DNA of 64,000 nucleotides, from positions 3,162,001-3,226,000 of the forward strand of contig NZ_CP182493.1 of the NCBI RefSeq assembly GCF_052056295.1. The letters are read 5' to 3'. A program made the position numbers and the translations under genes. Under the pieces are notes generated by a model, which saw nothing but the letters and a program-made list of their open reading frames with translations, did not search any database and was not told where the DNA came from. Shown here in pieces: positions 1 to 7,632 of this stretch; the first letter of the stretch is position 1; each line of letters starts with the position of its first letter. This DNA comes from Catenovulum sp052056295 (GTDB lineage: Bacteria > Pseudomonadota > Gammaproteobacteria > Enterobacterales > Alteromonadaceae).

Positions 1-1
1 G

Positions 2-211
2 CGTCTTTGTGGTGCAAGTTTTGCTCCGGTGGACGCGCATGAGCTGGTAATAGAAACAGCTGGCGTTATCACAAAAGCAAAAGGTGGACAGGGTGTGGTA
101 CGTGAAGTCGCCGACAAAATTTTGATAGCCAAACATGGCACATTAACAGCTGTCTATGAAGTGTTGTTAAACAAAATTTCCGCAGACGATGTTAATTCAT
201 TAGAACAATAA
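2..211 (+). CDS. kdsC: Kdo-8-phosphate phosphatase, C-terminal end (gene runs off the left edge)
   Basis: This is the 3' end of a gene whose reading frame is already open at base 2. The visible 69 residues match the C-terminus of KdsC, the HAD-family phosphatase that removes phosphate from Kdo-8-phosphate. The pattern VDAH followed by KGGQGVVREVADKIL corresponds to ADAH and GGRGAVREVCDLLL in the E. coli enzyme, a helix that covers the active site of the neighbouring subunit. The catalytic Asp motifs lie outside the window. The stop codon is followed one base later by kdsB, so the genes are surely co-transcribed and translationally linked. Apparent starts inside this fragment are only in-frame codons of the longer gene. 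Confidence 0.85.
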   Translation, partial: RLCGASFAPVDAHELVIETAGVITKAKGGQGVVREVADKILIAKHGTLTAVYEVLLNKISADDVNSLEQ

Positions 212-212
212 A

Positions 213-962
213 ATGAGCCAATTAAATATTAAAGTGGTTATTCCAGCCCGTTATGGTTCGAGCCGTTTGCCGGCTAAGCCTCTTTTGGAAATTAATGAAA
301 AACCTTTATTCTGGCATGTTGTTCAACGCGTTTTGGAAGCCGGAATTCTTATTGACGATATTTTGGTTGCAACTGATGATGAACGTATCCTGCTTAAAGC
401 TAAAGAGTTAGATGTGCCTGTCGTCATGACATCAACTTCACATATAAGTGGCACAGACCGTATTAATGAAGTTGCAAGATTACAGAACTGGACTGATGAT
501 ACTTTGGTGGTCAATGTACAGGGTGATGAGCCTCTTTTACCACCTGATTTAGTTAAGGGGTTAACGACATTTGCGGTTGAAAATAACCATTTTGATATAG
601 TGACAGCGGTAACGCCCATTAATTCGCTGGATGATTTCCATAATCCAAATGTTGTGAAAGCTGTGGTTACAGAAATAGAGCAAGCGCTTTATTTTACCCG
701 GAGTCCAGCGCCTTTAAACCGTGACGAGCCAATGGATTACAGTTTGGCGTTGAGGCATATTGGTATTTATTTATACAAAGTCAGTGTACTTTCCCGTGTC
801 TGTGAATTTCCTGAATCTTTATTGGAAAAAAGCGAAAAATTAGAACAGTTAAGAGCTTTGAGCAATAACCTGACTATAGGTGTAATGCGTTATCTTGGTG
901 ATTTACCTCATGGCGTGGATACCCAAGAAGATTATCTCGCTTTAAAGAGGCTTATGAAATAA
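213..962 (+). CDS. kdsB: CMP-Kdo synthetase (3-deoxy-manno-octulosonate cytidylyltransferase)
   Basis: The 249-residue protein has the length and motifs of KdsB/KpsU, which couples Kdo to CMP from CTP. The N-terminal nucleotide-binding loop IPARYGSSRLPAKPL is at residues 10-24. The conserved VNVQGDEPLL motif, whose Asp binds metal, is near residue 100. The end HGVDTQEDYLALKRL is also typical. It lies one base after kdsC and its TAA overlaps the ATG of kdsD (TAATG), so kdsC-kdsB-kdsD form one translationally coupled unit supplying activated Kdo. Placement next to a flippase suggests a surface-polysaccharide copy rather than the general lipopolysaccharide copy. In Shewanella a KdsB homologue uses 8-amino-Kdo; sequence reading cannot separate the two substrates. 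Confidence 0.93.
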   Translation: MSQLNIKVVIPARYGSSRLPAKPLLEINEKPLFWHVVQRVLEAGILIDDILVATDDERILLKAKELDVPVVMTSTSHISGTDRINEVARLQNWTDDTLVVNVQGDEPLLPPDLVKGLTTFAVENNHFDIVTAVTPINSLDDFHNPNVVKAVVTEIEQALYFTRSPAPLNRDEPMDYSLALRHIGIYLYKVSVLSRVCEFPESLLEKSEKLEQLRALSNNLTIGVMRYLGDLPHGVDTQEDYLALKRLMK

Positions 963-1894
963 TGACCGGTGCATTGAAAACAGCCAAAAGAGTTATTGAT
1001 ATTGAAATAGCGGCATTGGCAGCTGTTTCAGAAAAACTAGATGAGCAGTTTATTCATGCGATTGAACTCATTTTTAAGACTAAGGGTAGAGTCATCATTT
1101 GTGGTATGGGTAAATCGGGTATTATTGGAAAAAAAATCGCTGCTTCGCTAGCGAGCACTGGTACTCCTAGTTTTTTTATGCACCCAGGTGAAGCGTTTCA
1201 TGGTGACTTAGGAATGGTTACTAAAGACGACCTATTTTTAGCAATTTCTAACTCTGGCGAAACTGAAGAGGTTATTAAACTAATACCTTTTTTGAAAGAC
1301 AATAAAAATACTATTATTGCTTTGACAGGAAAACCAGAATCGACGCTTGCGAAGAACTCTAATTGCCACATTAACATCGGTGTACCCAAAGAAGCATGCC
1401 CTTTACAGTTAGCTCCAACCTCCTCGACTACCGCAACTTTAGTTATTGGCGATGCATTGACTGTTGCGTTAATGGAAATAAACAAATTTCAGCCAGAGAG
1501 TTTTGCGAGGTTCCACCCAGGAGGGAATTTAGGACGCCGTTTAGTCCGCAGCGTAGAGTCAGAAATGATCTCAGAAAACTTGCCTATTGTTAAAGAATTT
1601 ACCCCAATGTCAGAGGTGATAAATGTTATGTCAAAAGGCTCAATGGGTTTAGCTATTGTTGAATGTGACAATAAGATTAAGTCAGTTATTACAGACGGTG
1701 ACTTAAGACGTGCTATAGAGAGGTACAGCAAAGACTTGTTTGACATGAAGGCTAGTGATATAGCTGTTGGGTATCCTGTAACTGTAGCGCCAACGATGTT
1801 GATGGGAGAAGCTTTTGATTTAATGGAGTTAAAAAAAATAAAAAGCCTAGTTGTATGTGAACGCGGTAAAATTGTAGGTATTTTACAGAAATAA
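962..1894 (+). CDS. kdsD: D-arabinose-5-phosphate isomerase (KdsD/KpsF family)
   Basis: This enzyme interconverts ribulose-5-phosphate and arabinose-5-phosphate, the first step of Kdo synthesis. Residues about 35-170 are the SIS sugar-isomerase domain, with GMGKSGIIGKKIAASLASTG, the HPGEAFHGDLGMV block containing the catalytic His, and the SNSGET phosphate loop. Residues about 195-310 are paired CBS domains. At 310 residues it is shorter than the usual 320-330. It stops at GKIVGILQK, where most homologues continue with a final helix (HDLLRAGV-like), so the last CBS strand and helix appear trimmed. It overlaps kdsB by one base. KpsF of capsule loci and KdsD cannot be told apart by sequence; the context favours the capsule or exopolysaccharide role. 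Confidence 0.92.
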   Translation: MTGALKTAKRVIDIEIAALAAVSEKLDEQFIHAIELIFKTKGRVIICGMGKSGIIGKKIAASLASTGTPSFFMHPGEAFHGDLGMVTKDDLFLAISNSGETEEVIKLIPFLKDNKNTIIALTGKPESTLAKNSNCHINIGVPKEACPLQLAPTSSTTATLVIGDALTVALMEINKFQPESFARFHPGGNLGRRLVRSVESEMISENLPIVKEFTPMSEVINVMSKGSMGLAIVECDNKIKSVITDGDLRRAIERYSKDLFDMKASDIAVGYPVTVAPTMLMGEAFDLMELKKIKSLVVCERGKIVGILQK

Positions 1895-1926
1895 TTGGTG
1901 TTTATGCCAAGCTTTTTTAATAACTT

Positions 1927-3249
1927 ATGTTTAAAAAAATATACGAGTTAATTACTCATCCAGAGCACCGGCACACAGTCTTTCACTCTATCCTTGCTCT
2001 GAGTATTAGGGTGATGGGCGCTGGAATGTCATTTGCGTTCAATCTTGTTGTAGCTAGGCAGCTAGGTGCAGAAAAGGCTGGAATATTTTTTTTAGCTTTG
2101 GCAATTGCTATAGTGCTTTCGGCTATTGCTCGATTGGGTTTTGATAACACTGTACTAAGATTTACTGCAGCTAATTCTCAAAACGGTAAAACAGTTAAAT
2201 CTATACTGCACTTCACACTTCGATTCAGTGTTCCATTTGCTACGTTAATTGCGGTCTTAACTTTTTACAATGCTCCTTTTATAGCAGGAGTAATATTTAA
2301 AAAAAACCTTTTAGAAAACGTATTGCAGTATATATCTCCCGCCATAGTTGGGTTTGCTATTGTAAGCCAACTAGCAATGAGTTTGCAGGCGCGACATAAG
2401 ATTTTTTACAGCATACCATGTCAAAATATTGCTCATTTTTTTCTGTGCGGCGCAATTATTTTCGCTTTTCAAACAAAATCTCCAGAAAGTATTGCTCTTT
2501 ACCTAAGTTTGTCTTTGGGAGTGTCATCAAGTTTTTTTTATTGGGTGAGTTTAAAAGGAATAAATTCTAATGGTAGTCCTCTAAATTCTAATGGTAGTCC
2601 TCTAAATTCGAATGATATTTGGTCGAGTGCAAGGCCAAACTGGTTTACTACGATCATGAGTCAAACAGTTCAATGGTGTGCGCCTATTATAATTGGTTTA
2701 ATCTTGGCCTCGGAACAAGTTGCTTACTTCAGTGTGGCTCAGCGTATTGCATTATTAACTAGTTTTATCTTAATGGCCGTAAATCTGGTTGTAGCTCCTA
2801 AATTTGCAAAGTATAGAGCAAATGGTGACGATCTAAGCATCAAAAAAACCGCACTTTTTTCCGTTAAATTGTTAATATTGAGCGCATGCCCGGTTGTTCT
2901 TTTTATGCTCTTGTTTCCCAAATTATTAATGGGGTTGTTTGGTAAGGAATTTGAGCAAGGAGCTGTGCTACTACAGATTTTAGTATTGGGTCAAGCAGTT
3001 AATGTTATAACCGGTTCAGTAGGTGTTTTACTACAGATGACTGGTTACGAGAAAGATATGCGACTGGTTACAATGGTTAGCGGTTTTGGAGTTTTGGCAT
3101 CGGTCCCATTTTTCACTAAGCTATATGGACCCATTGGGGCCGCTTCGTCAATGGCTTTTTTTATAAGTTTACAAAACTTGCTTGCTGTGTATTTTGTTAA
3201 GAAGCGGTTAGGGTTTAATACCCTTGCTTTCTGGAGGCGTGTAACTTAA
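1927..3249 (+). CDS. Wzx-type polysaccharide flippase / oligosaccharide repeat-unit transporter
   Basis: The 440-residue, strongly hydrophobic protein has about 12 membrane segments. Its N-terminal region (ALSIRVMGAGMSFAFNLVVARQLGAEKAGIFFLALA) is typical of the MATE/MVF-like polysaccharide flippases that move undecaprenyl-linked glycans across the inner membrane. It follows kdsD by 32 bases and is probably the last gene of the kds operon. About residues 212-229 form an inserted hydrophilic loop made of a tandemly repeated heptapeptide NSNGSPL, encoded by a 21-bp DNA repeat; this falls between membrane segments. The substrate cannot be inferred, but the adjacent Kdo genes suggest a Kdo-containing glycan. 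An O-antigen or teichuronic-type exporter is an alternative reading within the same family. Confidence 0.85.
   Translation: MFKKIYELITHPEHRHTVFHSILALSIRVMGAGMSFAFNLVVARQLGAEKAGIFFLALAIAIVLSAIARLGFDNTVLRFTAANSQNGKTVKSILHFTLRFSVPFATLIAVLTFYNAPFIAGVIFKKNLLENVLQYISPAIVGFAIVSQLAMSLQARHKIFYSIPCQNIAHFFLCGAIIFAFQTKSPESIALYLSLSLGVSSSFFYWVSLKGINSNGSPLNSNGSPLNSNDIWSSARPNWFTTIMSQTVQWCAPIIIGLILASEQVAYFSVAQRIALLTSFILMAVNLVVAPKFAKYRANGDDLSIKKTALFSVKLLILSACPVVLFMLLFPKLLMGLFGKEFEQGAVLLQILVLGQAVNVITGSVGVLLQMTGYEKDMRLVTMVSGFGVLASVPFFTKLYGPIGAASSMAFFISLQNLLAVYFVKKRLGFNTLAFWRRVT
2561..2613 (+). repeat. In-frame 21-bp tandem repeat inside the flippase gene
   Basis: Two perfect 21-bp units (2561-2581 and 2582-2602, beginning TAAATTCTAATGG) are followed by a partial third unit that diverges after about 8-11 bases. 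Each unit encodes the heptapeptide NSNGSPL in frame. Because the unit length is a multiple of three, copy-number change would lengthen or shorten a loop without breaking the gene. Confidence 0.95.
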
Positions 3250-3419
3250 TTCAACATTCCGGAACACTTTGCCGACGGATACCTAAGCCCTGGCGCTAGC
3301 CGTTGTGCTAAGTGTACCAGTAAGTACGCTATTTTCTTGTATGAATGGTGAGAAAATTATGCAGTTTTAAGACATTGAATGTCAGGATACCAGTTGATTA
3401 GGAGCGTACCTACTATGAA

Positions 3420-5405
3420 TCAATAGTTTTCACGTACGATAACTGATATACGCGTATTTGTTCCCATCGAGCTAGAAGAGGGGGCAATACTAATTTTGTA
3501 TTTTCCATCTTCAGCAATACTTCTATTGGGGTTGTTGGTTATGATTTTAAAACCCGACGCTGAACCGCTTGGAATGGTATGAACAACTTTTAAACTGGAA
3601 TCCATTGCTCCTGTTTCGTCAAAGGTTTCAATTCTAACTGCCACGTCAGTTGTTAATGTATCGCCTTCAAGTTCAATAATAAATTCGCGTATTTCAGTAT
3701 GATCTCTGACGTATTTATCTGCGATTGAAGTTTTACCCGATGGATATAAATTAACCATACCGTCACTAGATAGTACATCTCGCGTAAATACCACTTGTTC
3801 AGCAGTTTCACCTATGAGTGTTTTTTTAGAAATGGCGCCAGATTCGTTTGCAACTTGGATTAATTGCGCAAAACCACCATTGCTACTGTTGTATTTGTGA
3901 ATGCTTGCGACTTTAGCTTTGCCTGTAAAACCAGAAGCGCAAGCCACCAAACCAATGAGACCAATAGAGCCTGAGTCTTCATCTGTGCCCATTTGGTTAA
4001 AAAACGATGTTCCCTCAACTTTAATGCTGCCTGCACCATCTACACGGAATATATGACGGCCAACACTGGTTGACGCCGGAATATTTGTGTCTCCTGTCCA
4101 ACTTTCAATCCCTTTTCTGAAAGTTTGAATGTTTGAACCTTCACCAATTTTTAAGTTGGAGTTGTACAGCGCTGAATGGGTATTAACAAATTCAAAAGCC
4201 CCCTGCATCGAACCATCAAATTGAGTACCTTTAATAATTCTTGCAGCTGCGACTTCTGCCCCAGTGATAGATACACCACGGCAGTAATCAGCTTGAATGA
4301 ATGTAGTGTCGTTTGCTGCATTTTTTCTACAGTATCCGTTGGGTGATAGTAAGCTAAAGGATGCATTGGTTTCTCCGTTGGGTGTGCCTATGCCATTATT
4401 TTCTTCAATTGAAAAATAGAACATAGTTGAGGCATCTTGTGATCCGTCTGACGCGTTTGACAATGCTCTACAATGTATAAGCGTTGCGCCAAATGCTGCC
4501 TGATTAATATTGAAACCACGGACAGTATAATTTCTGACACGAATATTAGCTAAAAATGAATACTTAATTCCGTCAAATTGATTACCGTTATGTCGCACGT
4601 CAACACCAGTTGAAAAGCCGCCAGCATCCACTTCAAAATCGGCATACACTTTTCTATCTGGGTGTAAGATTAAATAGGCATTGTCTGCACCTTTAAGAAA
4701 TTTAACGCTATCTCCTCCGGCAAAACTGCGTGCAAAGTTAACGCTTGAATTAAATAAATATGTTTTGTTATTTTCAGATGTGCATTTATTTAATATAAAC
4801 CCAGCATTAATAGCTATTGTATCGTCAACAATTCCGTTGCCAATCGCCCCTAATTGACTAAACAAAGTTTTTTCATCCAAAACTAAGCAAGCCCATAATC
4901 CTGAGTTGTCAATTTCTGAACATGCAACTCCCTCCAGTCCAGCGTATAGGCTTTGATCTTTTTCAGCCGTCGTCAGTAATTTATATTTTGCCGAGCCCAC
5001 TTTAGACGTCGTATTATGAACAATCGTTCTAAAACGAACATCATTTGACTTTAGCGTTTGTAAATCAGCTTGAGAAAGCTTTCGACCATCAGATGAAATA
5101 GCAGTAGATAAGCTAGAAAAAGTTTGAAACTCTATTGTGTTTTTTAATAAAACGTCCGATAAACTAACACCGCGGTTACCAATTAGAGCTGCGCCTTTGG
5201 TTTCATCCGTTTTGTTGGTTAAATCACCCACTGAGTTATTGGCATCAAATTTTACGTTATGCGCACCACCGTTCGAGCTAAGTATAGTCAGTGCATCAGA
5301 GTTATTACCGAAGGGATTCAGTTGTTTATTTTGCGTGTAAGTTGCACCTGAACCTGCCGCTGCGGACAAAGCACTAATTATTAAATCTCGCCTGTTTATA
5401 GCCAA
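3420..5405 (-). CDS. Exported right-handed beta-helix (pectate-lyase fold) protein
   Basis: The 661-residue protein begins with a twin-arginine-like signal (NRRDLIISALSAAAGSG, residues 4-20). Near residue 190 it carries the GAIGNGIVDDTIAIN block, which resembles the GDGVTDDT-AI motif at the start of pectate-lyase-type beta-helices such as exopolysaccharide lyases and phage tailspikes. Residues about 200-530 are rich in short Asn/Gly-turn strands as expected for a helix. The last 120 residues look like a separate beta-sandwich. The chosen TTG start at 5405 has a good AAAGGAG ribosome-binding site 9 bases upstream; no ATG fits the signal. It sits alone on the opposite strand inside the polysaccharide region. 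A role in trimming or degrading the local polymer is inference; no catalytic residues could be assigned. Confidence 0.7.
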   Translation of the reverse strand: MAINRRDLIISALSAAAGSGATYTQNKQLNPFGNNSDALTILSSNGGAHNVKFDANNSVGDLTNKTDETKGAALIGNRGVSLSDVLLKNTIEFQTFSSLSTAISSDGRKLSQADLQTLKSNDVRFRTIVHNTTSKVGSAKYKLLTTAEKDQSLYAGLEGVACSEIDNSGLWACLVLDEKTLFSQLGAIGNGIVDDTIAINAGFILNKCTSENNKTYLFNSSVNFARSFAGGDSVKFLKGADNAYLILHPDRKVYADFEVDAGGFSTGVDVRHNGNQFDGIKYSFLANIRVRNYTVRGFNINQAAFGATLIHCRALSNASDGSQDASTMFYFSIEENNGIGTPNGETNASFSLLSPNGYCRKNAANDTTFIQADYCRGVSITGAEVAAARIIKGTQFDGSMQGAFEFVNTHSALYNSNLKIGEGSNIQTFRKGIESWTGDTNIPASTSVGRHIFRVDGAGSIKVEGTSFFNQMGTDEDSGSIGLIGLVACASGFTGKAKVASIHKYNSSNGGFAQLIQVANESGAISKKTLIGETAEQVVFTRDVLSSDGMVNLYPSGKTSIADKYVRDHTEIREFIIELEGDTLTTDVAVRIETFDETGAMDSSLKVVHTIPSGSASGFKIITNNPNRSIAEDGKYKISIAPSSSSMGTNTRISVIVRENY

Positions 5406-6185
5406 TGGGATAGCTCCTTTGGTTACTTGCTACCATTAGTTTAATTTATTTTTGGTTCGGATTTCGCCTGAATATTTCCAAACTGACGGTTTGTTCTACT
5501 AATGAGGCCTATGAATATAAATTGCCGCTTTCGTTCCCAGGGGGCTGTGCTACGCGGTGCCACAAAACTGCCTGACCTTGCATCTGTGTGGACGACAACA
5601 ATGCATAATTGTAATGTTATCTTCGCCTGCATTGATTATTGGACAGTAAATCAAGGAGCTTTAACCATATTCTACTGCGATATATCACCATTAGTAGATA
5701 AATTTTCAATAGCTTATATACACCGTCACAGTTGTATAACTTCTATTTGTTGGTTTTGTCATTTCTGGTTTCAATAATTGGGTTATATTTCATTATTAAA
5801 GTGTCTGGTTTAATTAACATAGACCACCTGTGATTGTTTGACTTAATGATGTAAACCAGATTGCGACATCAACTAGCTATTTCTTGGAGTGTAAAAGTTA
5901 GGCGTGGTTTAGCCGATGTATACGTAAAAAATTAAACTAATTGCTTTTTAATCTTTCCTAGTATGGCCGCTTCATTTTCATTTAGCAGGTTGTAATTATG
6001 TATTTATATATTAATAGACTGTATCAAGAAGTTAGTTGAAAGTTTTTTTTTAATTTTTCAATTCGGGTGATACGTTTAACCTCTCAAAAAAATAAAAATT
6101 ATTGATTTTAGTAATTAAATTTCCACTAAATTACGCTTAGAATATTGCCAAAGTTAATGATTGGCAGTTCAACTGAGGTTTTTGT
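5406..6185. other. Long AT-rich intergenic region upstream of the sugar transferase
   Basis: About 780 bases without a convincing gene. Short frames at 5441-5632 (minus) and 5502-5777 (plus) overlap each other and have no family resemblance, ribosome-binding site or coding bias. A patch at about 5505-5600 is clearly richer in G+C than its surroundings. The last 200 bases are very AT-rich and presumably carry the promoter of the gene at 6186, but I cannot assign boxes with confidence. Confidence 0.6.
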
Positions 6186-7571
6186 ATGGGATATAATAAG
6201 GGTTTGCATGGGTACCAGTCTGCACTAATTCGGATTCACCAAATTAGTGATTGGATTTCTATAGCTCTTGCTGCTTATTTGGCTTCTTATTATGTGACAG
6301 GGCAGTTTTCTTTATCAGCTTCTACCACCGCCACAGGTCTAATAATGCTTTTGTTTGCAGTATTTCTTTTTCGGCCTATTGGCATGTATCGGCCATGGCG
6401 TGGAGAAAAGAAATCACGCGAATTGGCTACTATGTTAGTTGCGTGGTCTACAGTTTTTATCTTGGGGGTTGTGGCGAGTTATGCTATTGGTTTGCTTGCC
6501 GCAAAAGATAGAGAGTTACTAATTTGTTGGTTTGTTATTGGTTCAGTTGCATGTTCTATTAATCGCTTAGTTGTTCGTATTGCCCTAAACTGGGTACGTG
6601 AGCGTGGCTATAATATAAAAGAAATTATTATCGTTGGTGACGACGAAATTACCCAAGCCGTCATTCGACGTATCAGGCAGAGTAAGTGGACAGGTTACCG
6701 AGTGATTGGATATTTTGGTGATGATGATCTAGATATGCCAGTCAAACGCCTTGGTAGCTATAATGATCTAAAAGAATATATGGAAGCACACCCAGGTATC
6801 GCAGAGCAAGTTTGGATTGCCCTACCTTTGTCTGATGCTCTAGTTGTGCAAGAAATTGCGGCTCAGTTAGAGTTAACTACAGTTGATATTCGTTATATTC
6901 CAGGGTTTGACGGATTTAACCTAATTAATCACTCTGTTAGTATGGTTTCTGGTATGCCAGTCGTGAACCTTAGTTCTAGCCCTATGTATGGCTTCAATCG
7001 TATTATTAAAGCGGTTGAAGACAGAGTGTTGGCGTTTATGATTTTGCTTATGATATCACCTATAATGCTTGCTTTGGCTATAGGGGTTAAGTTGTCGTCA
7101 CCAGGGCCTATATTTTATCGTCAAGAGCGTGTAGGTTGGAATGGTAACCCTTTTTATATGCTTAAGTTTCGTTCCATGCCCGTAAATACCGAGGTGAATG
7201 GTGTACAATGGGGTAATGCAAAAAGTAAAGCTAATACTCGGTTCGGTAAATTTATTCGAGCTACCAGTCTAGATGAGCTACCACAGTTTATTAATGTGTT
7301 ACTAGGCGATATGTCTATTGTCGGCCCTCGCCCAGAACGTACTGTTTTTGTTGAAGAGTTTAAAACTCAAATTCCAGGTTATATGAAAAAACATATGGTT
7401 AAGGCTGGAATAACTGGTTGGGCGCAAATTAATGGGTGGCGCGGTGATACAGATTTAAATAAACGGATTGAATGCGATCTAGAATATATTGAGAACTGGT
7501 CTTTGGTTTTAGATCTCAAGATTATATTTTTAACCTTGTTCAAAGGCTTTGTACATAAAAACGCAGCTTGA
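6186..7571 (+). CDS. Undecaprenyl-phosphate sugar-1-phosphate transferase (WcaJ/WbaP type)
   Basis: This 461-residue membrane enzyme starts glycan assembly by transferring a hexose-1-phosphate from UDP-sugar to undecaprenyl phosphate. Residues 1-120 contain four membrane helices. Residues about 135-245 form a Rossmann-like domain (EIIIVGDDEITQAVIRRI). From about 275 comes one further hydrophobic segment and the bacterial sugar-transferase catalytic domain, with RQERVGWNGNPFYMLKFRSM, the SLDELPQFINVLLGDMSIVG block with its conserved DE, GPRPER and the AGITGWAQINGWRG motif. The layout matches the undecaprenyl-phosphate glucose phosphotransferase family. It has its own long upstream region and is closed by a strong terminator before the YjbH-type gene. 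Glucose is the commonest substrate in this family, but galactose is possible. Confidence 0.92.
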   Translation: MGYNKGLHGYQSALIRIHQISDWISIALAAYLASYYVTGQFSLSASTTATGLIMLLFAVFLFRPIGMYRPWRGEKKSRELATMLVAWSTVFILGVVASYAIGLLAAKDRELLICWFVIGSVACSINRLVVRIALNWVRERGYNIKEIIIVGDDEITQAVIRRIRQSKWTGYRVIGYFGDDDLDMPVKRLGSYNDLKEYMEAHPGIAEQVWIALPLSDALVVQEIAAQLELTTVDIRYIPGFDGFNLINHSVSMVSGMPVVNLSSSPMYGFNRIIKAVEDRVLAFMILLMISPIMLALAIGVKLSSPGPIFYRQERVGWNGNPFYMLKFRSMPVNTEVNGVQWGNAKSKANTRFGKFIRATSLDELPQFINVLLGDMSIVGPRPERTVFVEEFKTQIPGYMKKHMVKAGITGWAQINGWRGDTDLNKRIECDLEYIENWSLVLDLKIIFLTLFKGFVHKNAA

Positions 7572-7593
7572 TATAAATTAAATAATTAAAACT

Positions 7594-7617
7594 AAGGGAG
7601 CTCTGCTCCCTTTTTTC
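7594..7617 (+). terminator. Rho-independent terminator after the sugar transferase
   Basis: A perfect 8-bp stem (AAGGGAGC / GCTCCCTT, 7594-7601 and 7605-7612) with a 3-base loop runs into a T-tract. It lies 22 bases after the stop codon and 16 bases before the next start, so the following gene is probably read through only partly or has its own promoter. Confidence 0.9.
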
Positions 7618-7632
7618 TGTTTAGGGAATACA

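Noticed and set aside
2561..2613. Flippase as a frameshifted pseudogene because of the repeats
   Set aside because: The repeat unit is 21 bp and the frame stays open through a full-length flippase.
5441..5777. Overlapping frames on opposite strands upstream of the sugar transferase
   Set aside because: Mutually exclusive, low-complexity translations with no family match; probably chance in a G+C-richer patch.
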